This document shows positions 47,726-55,952 of a DNA stretch of 64,000 nucleotides, in pieces. The stretch spans positions 228,343 to 292,342 of the forward strand of contig NZ_RAZT01000011.1 of NCBI RefSeq assembly GCF_003626635.1. The letters run 5' to 3'. How positions within the stretch are numbered: the stretch's first letter is position 1; each line of letters begins with the position of its first letter. The stretch comes from Micromonospora musae (GTDB lineage: Bacteria; Actinomycetota; Actinomycetes; Mycobacteriales; Micromonosporaceae). The notes below the pieces were generated by a model, which worked only from the letters and a program-made list of their open reading frames with translations, had not been told where the DNA came from and made no database searches. The translations under genes were made by a program, and so were the position numbers.

Positions 47726-49642
47726 CTACCTGCTGAAGTCGGGCAACGGGTCGCCGAAGTCCAAGGGGGGAAGCTGCGGCGGAGTGGTTGCCGGGGGAGC
47801 AGCTGCCGGCGGAGGTGACGGGTGGCCGGCTCCGGGCGAGACCAGCGGGCGGAACTCGCCCTTGTTGGAGACCGCGATGGTGGCGAAGTCTCCGCCGGGG
47901 ACGTTGACCTTGCCTTGGAAGTCCTTCGGCCGGGTGGTCCACACGGTGTCGGTCGCCGCGTAGATCTGCCGGCCGTTGCCGAGGTCCTGCATCACCTGGC
48001 TGAACTGCGGGGCGACCTTGCCGTCCTTCGCCCCGAAACTGCAGGCGATCATGGTGATGGAGCTGTCGGGGTTCGCTCCGGCGGCGTCCTTGAACACCGA
48101 GTTGTGGTGCAGGACCTTGGCGAACTCCCCACCGGAGACGTTCACCACCTTGCCGTTCTTCAACTGCAGGCCGACGTCCTTCGCGCTGCTGTGCGCCATG
48201 ACGAACATCGGGTCGTTGGCCTCCCCGGCCCAGGGCGCGCGGCGGAGCTGGTCGAACTCGAAGTCCGGCCGCGGCTGACCGAGCTTTCCACCTACCGCCT
48301 CGGTCGGCCGCTCGCCGGGCACGCTCTTGAAGACCGCTCGCCCGTCGGGGGCCAGATCCGGGCCCCGGTACTTGCCGGTGGAGAGGTTGGTGTCCACGCT
48401 CGCCCACTCGGCGCGGCTCTTGGTGTCGCTGGCGCTCAACGGGAAACTCACGCCGATCTGCTTGCCGTCACCGTTGAGCACCGGTTCGGCCCGGACGTCG
48501 CCGATGTCGAAACGCGTCTTCATGCCGAAGCGGTTCCTGCCGACGATGGTGTTCTCGTTCGCCGGGGGTCGGGATTTGAACCGTGCCGCCAGATCGCCCA
48601 GGTTCTTTCCGGCGGAGGTGAACGCTCCCTTGATCGTCTTGCCGGGGCCGTAGCTCACCGCGCCCGTGTCCAGGCTCTTCGCGCCGGCGTTGGGTGGGGT
48701 TCTGACGTTGGTCAGTTGTTTGGTGCCGGTCTTGATGCCGTCTTTGATGGTGCCTTTGAGGGCGAATTTCATGACCTTGCCGACGAGCCGGCCGCCGGGT
48801 ACGAGTCCGAGCGCGAGTCCACCGGCGGCGAGTCCGATCTCGGCGGGGTTTCCGGTGAGGATGGCGGCGCCGAGTTCGATTGCGCCGGAGAGGAGCCCGA
48901 TCGCTTCGCCGAGCGGGGGAAAGATGAAGAACGCGATGGTGGAGAGCACGTCGAGGACGGTGGTGATCCACTCGATGACGGTGCTGCGGAGGAATTCGAT
49001 GAAGGCGCGGAACGCTTCGGCGATCTTCTCCCAGAGGGATCGCTGGGGTGCGTCCTTGGCGAGCTGCCGCAGGGTCTCGGCGGCGGTGCGGGCGGCCTGG
49101 TCGCGGAGGGCGGTCGCCTGACCGAGGAGGGACTTCGCCTGGTCGAGGGCTTGTCGGGCGTCGTCGGTTCGGCGCTGGGCGGCGGCGAGGTCGTCGTCGG
49201 CCCTGTCCTTGGCGTCTTTGGCGGCGTCGGTGTCCCCGGTGAGGGCGGTGAGCGCGGCCTGCGCCGAGGAGAGCGCGGCCTGCGCGGCACCCTGGTCGCC
49301 GGAGGCCTGTCGAGCCTGTTCGAGGGCGCGCAGTGACATGGTCTGCGCCTCTTCCAGAGACGGCAGGTAGCGCAGGTAGGCCTCGGCGGCCGAGGCGTAG
49401 GAGTGGGCCATGCGGTCGAGGCGGGGCGGCAGCTTGCCGATCAGGTCCTTGAAGGCCTCCATGGCTTTGCCCTGGCCGACGTCGATCTGGCCGCCCGAGG
49501 CGAGCAGGTCGTGTGCCTCCTGGGTGGTTCGGGCCAACTCCTGGTAGGCGCGGGTGATCTCCTCGAAGGACTCCGGATCACCCGGCACCGGATCCGAGTC
49601 GAGTTCCAACACCGACCACTCGGCCGTTCCTGGACGTGCCAT
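47726..49642 (-). CDS. Type VII-linked toxin with a His/Cys caspase-like C-terminal domain
   Basis: 638 residues from the ATG at 49642 (same GGGGAGGTTGGTC as the RHS toxin). About 1-310: module nearly the same as in the RHS toxin (WSVLELDSDPVPGDPESFEE; DVGQGKAMEAFKDLIGKLP; membrane-active FFIFPPLGEAIGLLSGAIELG). About 400-600: a new domain with DPMFVMAHSSAKDVGL (His about 481) and SSITMIACSFGAKDG (Cys about 534), the spacing and hydrophobic strands of CHAT/caspase or 'lonely Cys' proteins. A Pro-rich tail closes it. Proteolytic activity is inferred from the His/Cys pair only. Confidence 0.75.
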   Translation of the reverse strand: MARPGTAEWSVLELDSDPVPGDPESFEEITRAYQELARTTQEAHDLLASGGQIDVGQGKAMEAFKDLIGKLPPRLDRMAHSYASAAEAYLRYLPSLEEAQTMSLRALEQARQASGDQGAAQAALSSAQAALTALTGDTDAAKDAKDRADDDLAAAQRRTDDARQALDQAKSLLGQATALRDQAARTAAETLRQLAKDAPQRSLWEKIAEAFRAFIEFLRSTVIEWITTVLDVLSTIAFFIFPPLGEAIGLLSGAIELGAAILTGNPAEIGLAAGGLALGLVPGGRLVGKVMKFALKGTIKDGIKTGTKQLTNVRTPPNAGAKSLDTGAVSYGPGKTIKGAFTSAGKNLGDLAARFKSRPPANENTIVGRNRFGMKTRFDIGDVRAEPVLNGDGKQIGVSFPLSASDTKSRAEWASVDTNLSTGKYRGPDLAPDGRAVFKSVPGERPTEAVGGKLGQPRPDFEFDQLRRAPWAGEANDPMFVMAHSSAKDVGLQLKNGKVVNVSGGEFAKVLHHNSVFKDAAGANPDSSITMIACSFGAKDGKVAPQFSQVMQDLGNGRQIYAATDTVWTTRPKDFQGKVNVPGGDFATIAVSNKGEFRPLVSPGAGHPSPPPAAAPPATTPPQLPPLDFGDPLPDFSR

Positions 49643-49707
49643 GACCAACCTCCCCATCGCACTGTCTGGGCATCCGGCATCAGGTCGAATGCCGGGAGCC
49701 GGCTCGC

Positions 49708-49734
49708 ACACGTAGCGGGCAGGAGATCGGTTCA
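49708..49734 (-). promoter_or_regulatory. ECF-type promoter, copy 5 (caspase-like toxin)
   Basis: Minus strand: TGAACC (49734-49729), 16 bases, CGTGT (49712-49708), then GCGAGCCGG. 66 bases before the toxin start, and back to back with copy 6. Confidence 0.75.
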
Positions 49735-49741
49735 GGCGGTC

Positions 49742-49768
49742 TGAACCGCTCCGGCCGACCGTCCGTGT
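49742..49768 (+). promoter_or_regulatory. ECF-type promoter, copy 6 (esx-like transcript)
   Basis: TGAACC (49742-49747), 16 bases, CGTGT (49764-49768), then ACCGCG. Only 7 bases separate its -35 element from that of copy 5, so one holoenzyme may exclude the other. Confidence 0.75.
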
Positions 49769-49809
49769 ACCGCGCAGAGCCGTTCACGGCTCCCGGAGGA
49801 AGGGCGGAG

Positions 49810-49914
49810 ATGAGCGAGCGGATGGTCAGGCTCGGTGTGCTGCTGCCTCGTCACGGCAGGAAGCGGAGCGGGGGTGCCGCCATGAGCGGGCGCGGCGTGG
49901 GAGCGTCGGAATGA
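49810..49914 (+). CDS. Small ORF, 34 aa, coupled to the esx-like gene
   Basis: ATG at 49810 has a strong ribosome-binding site (GGAGGAAGGGCGGAG). It encodes a basic peptide (MSERMVRLGVLLPRHGRKR...) and its TGA overlaps the ATG of the next gene as ATGA. It may be a leader peptide that couples translation rather than a functional protein. Confidence 0.45.
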   Translation: MSERMVRLGVLLPRHGRKRSGGAAMSGRGVGASE

Positions 49915-50213
49915 GCGTGATCGACGTACCCGGTGTGGAGTTGGAGCGGGTGCACGACCTGTTGCAGCGCACCAAGGACCTGATGGACAGCGCGCCGATC
50001 AGGTCGATGGGGTCCGTCGTCGACACCCTCGGGCAGCGGGAGTTGGAGAAGGCCGCCCACGAGTTCGAGAAGCGGTGGGGCGACGGCCGGCACGTCGTGG
50101 CGAAGGACCTGGAAGGCGTACGCGACGCCTCGAAGGCGGTGGCCGACGCGTTCCGCGAGACGGACGAGCAGACGGTCAACGCCCTCACGAACCCGGACGA
50201 GGCGACGAGTTGA
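49911..50213 (+). CDS. WXG100-like small helical protein (EsxB/PE-like partner)
   Basis: 100 residues; GGGAG 7 bases before the ATG. Predicted two-helix hairpin: LERVHDLLQRTKDLMDSAPIRSMGSVVDTLGQ, then ELEKAAHEFEKRWGDGRHVVAKDLEGVRDASKAVADAFRETD. WGDG at the turn is a WXG motif (W-G-D-G variant). Such proteins form secreted dimers in type VII systems. First main gene of the transcript from promoter copy 6. Confidence 0.78.
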   Translation: MSVIDVPGVELERVHDLLQRTKDLMDSAPIRSMGSVVDTLGQRELEKAAHEFEKRWGDGRHVVAKDLEGVRDASKAVADAFRETDEQTVNALTNPDEATS

Positions 50214-50233
50214 CGAACGAGGGAGCCAGCACA

Positions 50234-50893
50234 GTGACCGGCGCGACAACCACGTCCCCGACCCCGACCGGCTTCGAGCTGCGAACCCCGGACGACTGGG
50301 TGGACTACTCGGTCGCCGACGAGGCGAGCGAGAACCGGATGGCGAACGAGGTGTGGACGCGGGCCCGCGACGGCGGGTTCACCGAGGACCAGGCCGGGCA
50401 GTACGCCGAGCAGCTACGCCGCTCGGTGCGGCAGGCCCGCGCCGCCGGAGCGGTGCACGCCGCCGGCACGTTCCAGGTCTACGAGGACGGTCCGCTCACC
50501 GCGACCGTGCTGGTCTCGGTGGTCACCCCGCCGGCGACCGGTGACATCCTCGGCGCGCTGACCGCGGTCGGGCAGCCGGCCCGACCCGACGGGACCTGGC
50601 GTCGGGTGAGCACCGCCCAGATTCCCACGATCGGCACGGTCGGCCGGGTGCACGGCATCCAGAACGTCACCCAGGACGGCGCCACCATGCGCTGTGCCGT
50701 GATGCACACGGTCGTACCGCTGCCGGGCTCGGCGAACGTCCTGCTGGTCACCGGTTCGAGTCCGAACCTCGCGGAGGCGGAGGAGCTCTTCGAGCTCTTC
50801 GCCACGATCACCGCGACACTGATCTTCACCTGGGAGGGGGACGGCCGCGCGCTCACGCCGCAGGCGGCGTCTCCCGTCGGAGTCGGCGGCTAG
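50234..50893 (+). CDS. Unknown protein of the secretion locus, 219 aa
   Basis: GTG at 50234 with GGGAG 8 bases before it (a TTG at 50210 is possible). No signal peptide or membrane helix. FELRTPDDWVDYSVADEASENRMANEVWTRA at the start, and a beta-rich body with VLVSVVTPPATGD and VMHTVVPLPGSANVLLVTGSSP. No family recognised. The layout (esx-like gene then this) resembles genes for cytosolic chaperones of ESX substrates, but similarity to EspG is not visible. Confidence 0.65.
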   Translation: MTGATTTSPTPTGFELRTPDDWVDYSVADEASENRMANEVWTRARDGGFTEDQAGQYAEQLRRSVRQARAAGAVHAAGTFQVYEDGPLTATVLVSVVTPPATGDILGALTAVGQPARPDGTWRRVSTAQIPTIGTVGRVHGIQNVTQDGATMRCAVMHTVVPLPGSANVLLVTGSSPNLAEAEELFELFATITATLIFTWEGDGRALTPQAASPVGVGG

Positions 50894-50913
50894 GGGGTAG
50901 CTGCCGGCTTCAC

Positions 50914-50953
50914 GTCGGGGGGACACCGGGGGCGGTGTCCCCCCGACCTTTTT
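50914..50953 (+). terminator. Intrinsic terminator after the esx-like transcript
   Basis: GTCGGGGGGACACCG pairs exactly with CGGTGTCCCCCCGAC (15 bp, 4-nt loop), followed by CTTTTT. Confidence 0.9.
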
Positions 50954-50964
50954 CAGCTACGGAT

Positions 50965-51006
50965 ACGCCGGCAGGTCACGCCCTTCCGGGGCGTGACCTG
51001 CCGGCG
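50965..51006 (-). terminator. Terminator after the EccC/EssC gene
   Basis: ACGCCGGCAGGTCACGCCC / GGGCGTGACCTGCCGGCGT: a 19-bp perfect stem with a 4-nt loop, 12 bases beyond the minus-strand ATPase stop. Confidence 0.85.
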
Positions 51007-51018
51007 TGTGCGTGATCG

Positions 51019-54000
51019 TTACGCCGGCTCGTCGACCGGGGAACCTCCGTCCGCCGACGGTGCCCGCAGCGCGGCGGGTTCGGTCCGGGGCACCTGCACC
51101 AGGTGCAGCTTGCCGTCGCCGAAGTGCGCGAGCACCCGGCCCGCCCGTCCGCCGCCGAGCTGGCCGCGGGAGAGCTTGACGCCGATCAGCTCCCCGTCGC
51201 CGAGGCCCTGCGGGCTGAGCAGTCCGCCCTGCCGGTTGCGTCGGGCGTCGACGTGCCAGCCGCCGAAGCCGCCGGCGAGTCCGTCGATGGAACCCGCCAT
51301 GATCAATCCCAGGCCGTTCTCCGCCCCGGTCCGCGCGATCTCTCCGAGGTCGCTGCCGGCATCGCACTTGAGCAGCAGCTCGGCGTCGTCCAGGACGACG
51401 ACGGCCGGTCCGGTCCGCCCGTCCAGGGCCGCCGCGAGCCCCGCCGAGGTGAAGTTCTCGCTCGTCACGAGATCGAGCACCCCGGGCAGGCCGGCCAGGT
51501 TCCGCAGCGGCGACCGGCGGGGTGCCGCGATCACCACTGGCGTCCCCTTCTCCAGCAGGCCTGCGACCATGGTCAGCAGCGTCGTGCTCCGACCCGAGCG
51601 CGGCGGTCCGGCCAGCACGAAGGTGGGGATGTTCTCCAGGTCCGGGCCGATCGCCGTGAGCTCGTCGCCGCCCACCCCGACCATCGTCCAGAGCGGTCCG
51701 GCCGGTCGTGGCAGCGTCCGGGCCTCCGCCAGGGTCAACTCGTCCGGCAACACGTCGATCCGGAACGGTCGGGCGGCGTCGGCGAGCTCGGCGTCCCGCA
51801 GCCGGGCCGCTTCGGCGATCTCGGCGAGGGCCCGCGCCTGCCCCTGACCGGAGCTGTCCTCCGCGAGCAGCGCGATCTGCGCCTCCGCGCTGTCGACCGC
51901 CCGGATCGCCCGCCCCGCCTCGATCTCGTCGGGCAGCTGCCGGTAGTTGATGCCGACCATGCTGTAGTCGCTGCGTTCGGTCAGCCGGAGCACCAGCTTG
52001 TCGTCGGTGGTCGAGGAGATCCGGGTGGAGAACATGCTCCGGTCACCGGCCAGCACCACGTGGATTCCGGCCCCGGCGCCCTCCCGCAGCAGCGTGAGGA
52101 GAGCCGCCATGATGTTGCCGTTGTCGTAGTCGGCGAAGGTCTTGTCGAAGACCTCGAACCGGTCCAGCAGCAGCAGGATGTGTGGCGGACGATCCGCCTC
52201 GGCCGCACCGCCGCGGTACTCGACGAGGCTCGCCGAGCCCGTGGAGGCGAGCAGCTGCTGCCGTCGCCCCAGCTCGGCGACGAGCCGACCGAAGAGCCGA
52301 CCGAGCCGCTCCGCCTCCGTACGCTGCACCACCGCACCGCAGTGCGGCAGGTCGCTGAGCGCCAGCAACGCGCCGTTGCCGCAGTCGACGCCGTAGAGGT
52401 GGACGTCCGCGGCCGAGTGCGTACGGGCGACCGTTCCGGCGATCGTCCGCAGCGTCTGCGACCGCCCGCTGCGCGACGAGCCGATGACGTGCAGATGCCC
52501 GAGCGTCCCCAGATCCAGCTCCAGCGGCACCTGCTCCTGCTGCGCCGGCAGGTCGACCAGGCCGTACGCCACCGGGGGCAGGTGGTAGCCGTTGCCTCGG
52601 GCGGCGGGCAGCGCGTCCACGGTCAACGTCTCCGGCAGCGCCGCCAACCACGGGCTGTGCTGCGGCGGGATGGCCAGCTGCGTGCTGGCGCCCCGGATCG
52701 CCTGCACCAGCACGGCGAGGTCGGTCAGCTCCGCGGACGGTTCGGCGTTGCCGCCGCCGGGGCGGCTCGGTGCCGGCTTGCCCAGGTCGGGCCAGGAGAG
52801 CGGCGCCAACCACGGCACCTGCCGGGTGGTGGCCCGGGCCCCCGGCCGGAACCCGCCGACCCGTCCGGCCTGGAACGGCACGAGCGACGACTGCGCGAGG
52901 CGGACGAAGGCGCGGCCGGGCGTCGACTTGGAGATCGAGGCGGCGTCCGGGGCGTTCAACACGTCCTGGCTCTCGCTGCTGTCGGTCACCCGTAGCGCGA
53001 TCCGCAGGTTGGTGTTCGCACGGATCTCAGGCGACACCACGCCGCCCGGGCGCTGGGTGGCCAGCACCAGATGGATGCCGAGCGACCGTCCCCGCTGAGC
53101 GATGTTGACCAGACCGGTCACGAAGTCCGGCAGGTCGCGGATCATCGAGGCGAACTCGTCGATCACGATCAGCAGCCGGGGCATGGCGGTCCGGGTCGGC
53201 TCGCGGCGCAGCAGGTCGACGTAGTCGTCGATGTCCTTCGCCCCCGCCTCGGCGAGGATGTGTTCCCGCCGCTTCAGCTCCGCGGTGAGCGAGGTCAGCG
53301 CCCGGCTCACCAGGTGGGTGTCGAGGTCGGTGACCATGCCGACGGTGTGCGGGAGCAGGACGCAGTCCTTGAACGCGCTACCGCCCTTGTAGTCGACGAG
53401 TACGAAGGTCATGGCGTCCGGCCGGTTGGCGACCGCGAGCGAGGCGACCAGGGTCTGCAGCAGCTCCGACTTGCCGGAGCCGGTGGTGCCGGCCACCAGG
53501 GCGTGCGGCCCGTCCCGCTTCAGGTCCAGGGCGAACGGCCCGTCGAGCGAGATGCCGAGCACGGCCTCGGTGGTCCGGCCGCCGGTGGTCCACCGCGCCG
53601 CGACCGCGTCCGACTCCGGCGGCTCCATCCCCAGTACGTCGAGCAGCCGGCTCGCGTCCGGCAGCGCTCCCCCGTCGTCCGAGCCACCGGTGTCCCGCAA
53701 CGGGGCCAGCGCGCGGGCGACCGTCCGCAGCCAGTCCAGGGAGACCAGGTCCGGGTGGACGCCGGAGACCGGGGCGGCGAGCGTCCGGGTCACCAGCAAC
53801 GTCCCGTCGGCCTGCTCGGCGACGACCGCCTGGCACTCCTCCGGCAGCAGCTTCTCCTCCGCGTCGACGCAGATCGCGTGCACCCCGACCGACGGCCCTT
53901 CCCGCAGGATCTGTGTCACCCCGGGGAGCGAGCGCAGTTTGCGCGCCCCGTCGAGCACCACGAGGATGTCGCGGAACGCGCCGTCGGCCCGCTCGCCGGA

Positions 54001-55410
54001 GCGGGCGGAGATGACGGCGACCAGCTCCGCCACCCGCCGGGCCACGGTCTGGGTCTCCGCGCCGACGGTGGCGAGGGTGTCCTGGCCGTCGCGGGGTGCC
54101 GCGTGCGGCAACCAACCGGCCCACGACCAGCCCTCCTCGTCGCCGGCGCCGGCCAGCAGGTAGATCTGCAGGTCCTCCGGGCTGTGCAGGGCGGCCGCCT
54201 GGGCCACCATCCACCGGGCGGTGGCGCGGGCGACGGCACCGCCGGCGACGCCGACCACGCCGTGCTTGCGTACCGGCACCGTCGCCGGCACGTCGAGCGC
54301 GCTCCACCGGATCTCCCGGCGGTGTTCGTCCTGACTCGGATCCCGGAGCACCACCTCGGACGGAAGGTCGGCGCTGCCGGCGCGCAGCTCCAGGAAGTCG
54401 GGGTCGGTGCGGCGTCGTTCCCAGAGCCGGCGCTGCGGCCCCACCGCGATCAGCCGTACCGCCGCCGGGTCGGGGAAGTTCTCCCGCCGGGCCAACCGTT
54501 CGGCGGTCAGCGCCTCCTGTGCCTCGGCGCTGATCCGCTTCTTCTTCGCCTCGTACTCGGCGAGCCGGGTGCGGTAGGTGACCTTCCCCTGGCGGCGGGC
54601 CCCGACCTGGCTGGCGATCAACGCCACCGGCGAGAGGACGGCGAAGAGCAGGGTCAGTGGGTTCCGCGTGACGAGGTACGCGGCCCCGGAGACCACCAGC
54701 GGGGCCAGCACGGTGATCAGCGCGATCGGTCGCCGATCGGGCGGTGCCGGCACCCCCGGAAGGGTGAACTGGGTGGTGCGGGCCGCGGGGAGCAGGCGCG
54801 GCGGACGGTTGTAGTCCAGGCCGGTCCGGTCCTCGGAGATCTGCAGCGCGGCCTCCGCCCGGGCCGGGCGACGCAGCTCCAGCATGGACGAGCCCACGGC
54901 GAGCTGCGCGCCGGGAGCCCAGACCTGCTCGCCGTCGAGTTCGGCGCGGTCGAGCAGCAGCCCGGGTTGGGCTGGGCGCAGACGACACTCACCGTCCGGG
55001 GTGACCCGGATCCACGCCATCACGGCGGCGAGCGACGAATCGGTGAGACGGACCCGGCTGGTGCTCGCGGCGCCGACCGAGTGCTCGCCGATGTCGAGCT
55101 GGTGCACGCTGCCGGCGTCGGTTCCGCTGACCACCCGTACCTCCAGCAGGCCGGGAGGTTGCGCGGGCGCCTCGGGTGCGGGCCGGTCCAGGCCGAGCAC
55201 GGTGCCCTGGCGCAGCGGCGCCTCGGCGAGGGTGAGCCGCGGGTCCAGCGGCGCCCCGGCGACGAAGATCGTCGGGGGCGTGTCACCGGGCGCCGCACGG
55301 CGCGCGCCCAGCGCTTCGGCGAGCTCCGCGACGGTGTTCTCGGGGCTGGCGTCGACCTGGTAGTCGGTGACGGCGGTGGACGGGTCCGCAACGGTGAGCA
55401 ACAGACGCAC
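51019..55410 (-). CDS. Type VII secretion ATPase, EssC/EccC-like (FtsK/SpoIIIE)
   Basis: 1463 residues. About 1-80 is ubiquitin-like (YukD-like; MRLLLTVADPSTAVTDYQVDA); 100-185 is FHA-like (GEHSVGAASTSRVRLTDSSL); two membrane helices lie near 230-275. Three ATPase domains follow. D1 near 640 is intact: GTTGSGKSELLQ, LIVIDEFASM. D2 near 975 (GSSRSGRSQT) and D3 near 1270 (GPPRSGRSTT) have Arg in place of the Walker A Lys. FHA plus three ATPase domains is the EssC/YukB pattern of Firmicutes-like systems rather than mycobacterial EccC. It is the motor of the system. Confidence 0.93.
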   Translation of the reverse strand: MRLLLTVADPSTAVTDYQVDASPENTVAELAEALGARRAAPGDTPPTIFVAGAPLDPRLTLAEAPLRQGTVLGLDRPAPEAPAQPPGLLEVRVVSGTDAGSVHQLDIGEHSVGAASTSRVRLTDSSLAAVMAWIRVTPDGECRLRPAQPGLLLDRAELDGEQVWAPGAQLAVGSSMLELRRPARAEAALQISEDRTGLDYNRPPRLLPAARTTQFTLPGVPAPPDRRPIALITVLAPLVVSGAAYLVTRNPLTLLFAVLSPVALIASQVGARRQGKVTYRTRLAEYEAKKKRISAEAQEALTAERLARRENFPDPAAVRLIAVGPQRRLWERRRTDPDFLELRAGSADLPSEVVLRDPSQDEHRREIRWSALDVPATVPVRKHGVVGVAGGAVARATARWMVAQAAALHSPEDLQIYLLAGAGDEEGWSWAGWLPHAAPRDGQDTLATVGAETQTVARRVAELVAVISARSGERADGAFRDILVVLDGARKLRSLPGVTQILREGPSVGVHAICVDAEEKLLPEECQAVVAEQADGTLLVTRTLAAPVSGVHPDLVSLDWLRTVARALAPLRDTGGSDDGGALPDASRLLDVLGMEPPESDAVAARWTTGGRTTEAVLGISLDGPFALDLKRDGPHALVAGTTGSGKSELLQTLVASLAVANRPDAMTFVLVDYKGGSAFKDCVLLPHTVGMVTDLDTHLVSRALTSLTAELKRREHILAEAGAKDIDDYVDLLRREPTRTAMPRLLIVIDEFASMIRDLPDFVTGLVNIAQRGRSLGIHLVLATQRPGGVVSPEIRANTNLRIALRVTDSSESQDVLNAPDAASISKSTPGRAFVRLAQSSLVPFQAGRVGGFRPGARATTRQVPWLAPLSWPDLGKPAPSRPGGGNAEPSAELTDLAVLVQAIRGASTQLAIPPQHSPWLAALPETLTVDALPAARGNGYHLPPVAYGLVDLPAQQEQVPLELDLGTLGHLHVIGSSRSGRSQTLRTIAGTVARTHSAADVHLYGVDCGNGALLALSDLPHCGAVVQRTEAERLGRLFGRLVAELGRRQQLLASTGSASLVEYRGGAAEADRPPHILLLLDRFEVFDKTFADYDNGNIMAALLTLLREGAGAGIHVVLAGDRSMFSTRISSTTDDKLVLRLTERSDYSMVGINYRQLPDEIEAGRAIRAVDSAEAQIALLAEDSSGQGQARALAEIAEAARLRDAELADAARPFRIDVLPDELTLAEARTLPRPAGPLWTMVGVGGDELTAIGPDLENIPTFVLAGPPRSGRSTTLLTMVAGLLEKGTPVVIAAPRRSPLRNLAGLPGVLDLVTSENFTSAGLAAALDGRTGPAVVVLDDAELLLKCDAGSDLGEIARTGAENGLGLIMAGSIDGLAGGFGGWHVDARRNRQGGLLSPQGLGDGELIGVKLSRGQLGGGRAGRVLAHFGDGKLHLVQVPRTEPAALRAPSADGGSPVDEPA

Positions 55411-55447
55411 GTGGTTCTCCTGGTCGGATGGTCCGTCAGAACAAAAC

Positions 55448-55488
55448 GTCGGGGCCGCGTGGTGATCTGCTCACCACGCGGCCCCGAC
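55448..55488. terminator. Hairpin between the esx gene and the ATPase gene
   Basis: GTCGGGGCCGCGTGGTGA / TCACCACGCGGCCCCGAC: 18-bp perfect stem, 5-nt loop, 12 bases after the small WXG gene. It would let much esx mRNA stop before the large ATPase gene, giving more esx protein than motor. Confidence 0.8.
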
Positions 55489-55500
55489 GCCGTCCGGTCG

Positions 55501-55797
55501 TCAGCGGCTGAGGCTGTTCGCGGTCTGCGTGTCGGTGTCGGTGAAGGCGTCGCTGACCTGCGTGAGGTACTGGCTGATGCCCTCCATGCCGTGCAGCGTC
55601 TGGTCCACGCTGCCCTTGTACTCCTCGAAGTACGGCCCGAACTGCTGCTGCGCGCCCGGGGTGTTGTAGCCGCCCTGGATCAGCGTGTCGATCTTGCTCT
55701 TGGCCTGCGTCATCCCGTCGAGCAGCGTCTGCATGTTCTGCTGCAGCCAGCTCGCCGACTCCTGGATGTCCTCGCTGACGATGTGGTAAGTAGCCAC
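55501..55797 (-). CDS. WXG100-family protein (EsxA-like)
   Basis: 98 residues; GTG at 55797 with GGGAGCGGAAAC before it. Two amphipathic helices with turn GGYNTPGAQQQF in place of WxG; the first helix is VSEDIQESASWLQQNMQTLLDGMTQAKSKIDTLI. Size and helix pattern are those of WXG100 proteins, which are secreted as dimers. The next gene is the EssC-like ATPase. It has the ECF-type promoter copy 7. Confidence 0.85.
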   Translation of the reverse strand: MATYHIVSEDIQESASWLQQNMQTLLDGMTQAKSKIDTLIQGGYNTPGAQQQFGPYFEEYKGSVDQTLHGMEGISQYLTQVSDAFTDTDTQTANSLSR

Positions 55798-55879
55798 GTT
55801 TCCGCTCCCTCGTGTCCTCGGGTCTCTCCGGCTCGTGAGGCGGTCTCTCGTGGACCGTCTTTCGCCGTTGCCGCCACCC

Positions 55880-55906
55880 ACACGGACGGTGCCCCGGAAC
55901 GGTTCA
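55880..55906 (-). promoter_or_regulatory. ECF-type promoter, copy 7 (esx-essC transcript)
   Basis: Minus strand: TGAACC (55906-55901), 16 bases, CGTGT (55884-55880), then GGGTGGCGG. 83 bases before the WXG gene. Confidence 0.75.
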
Positions 55907-55952
55907 GTGGAAGTTCGGGCTTCGTGATGGGAGCCTCTCTCCGGCACCCCGG

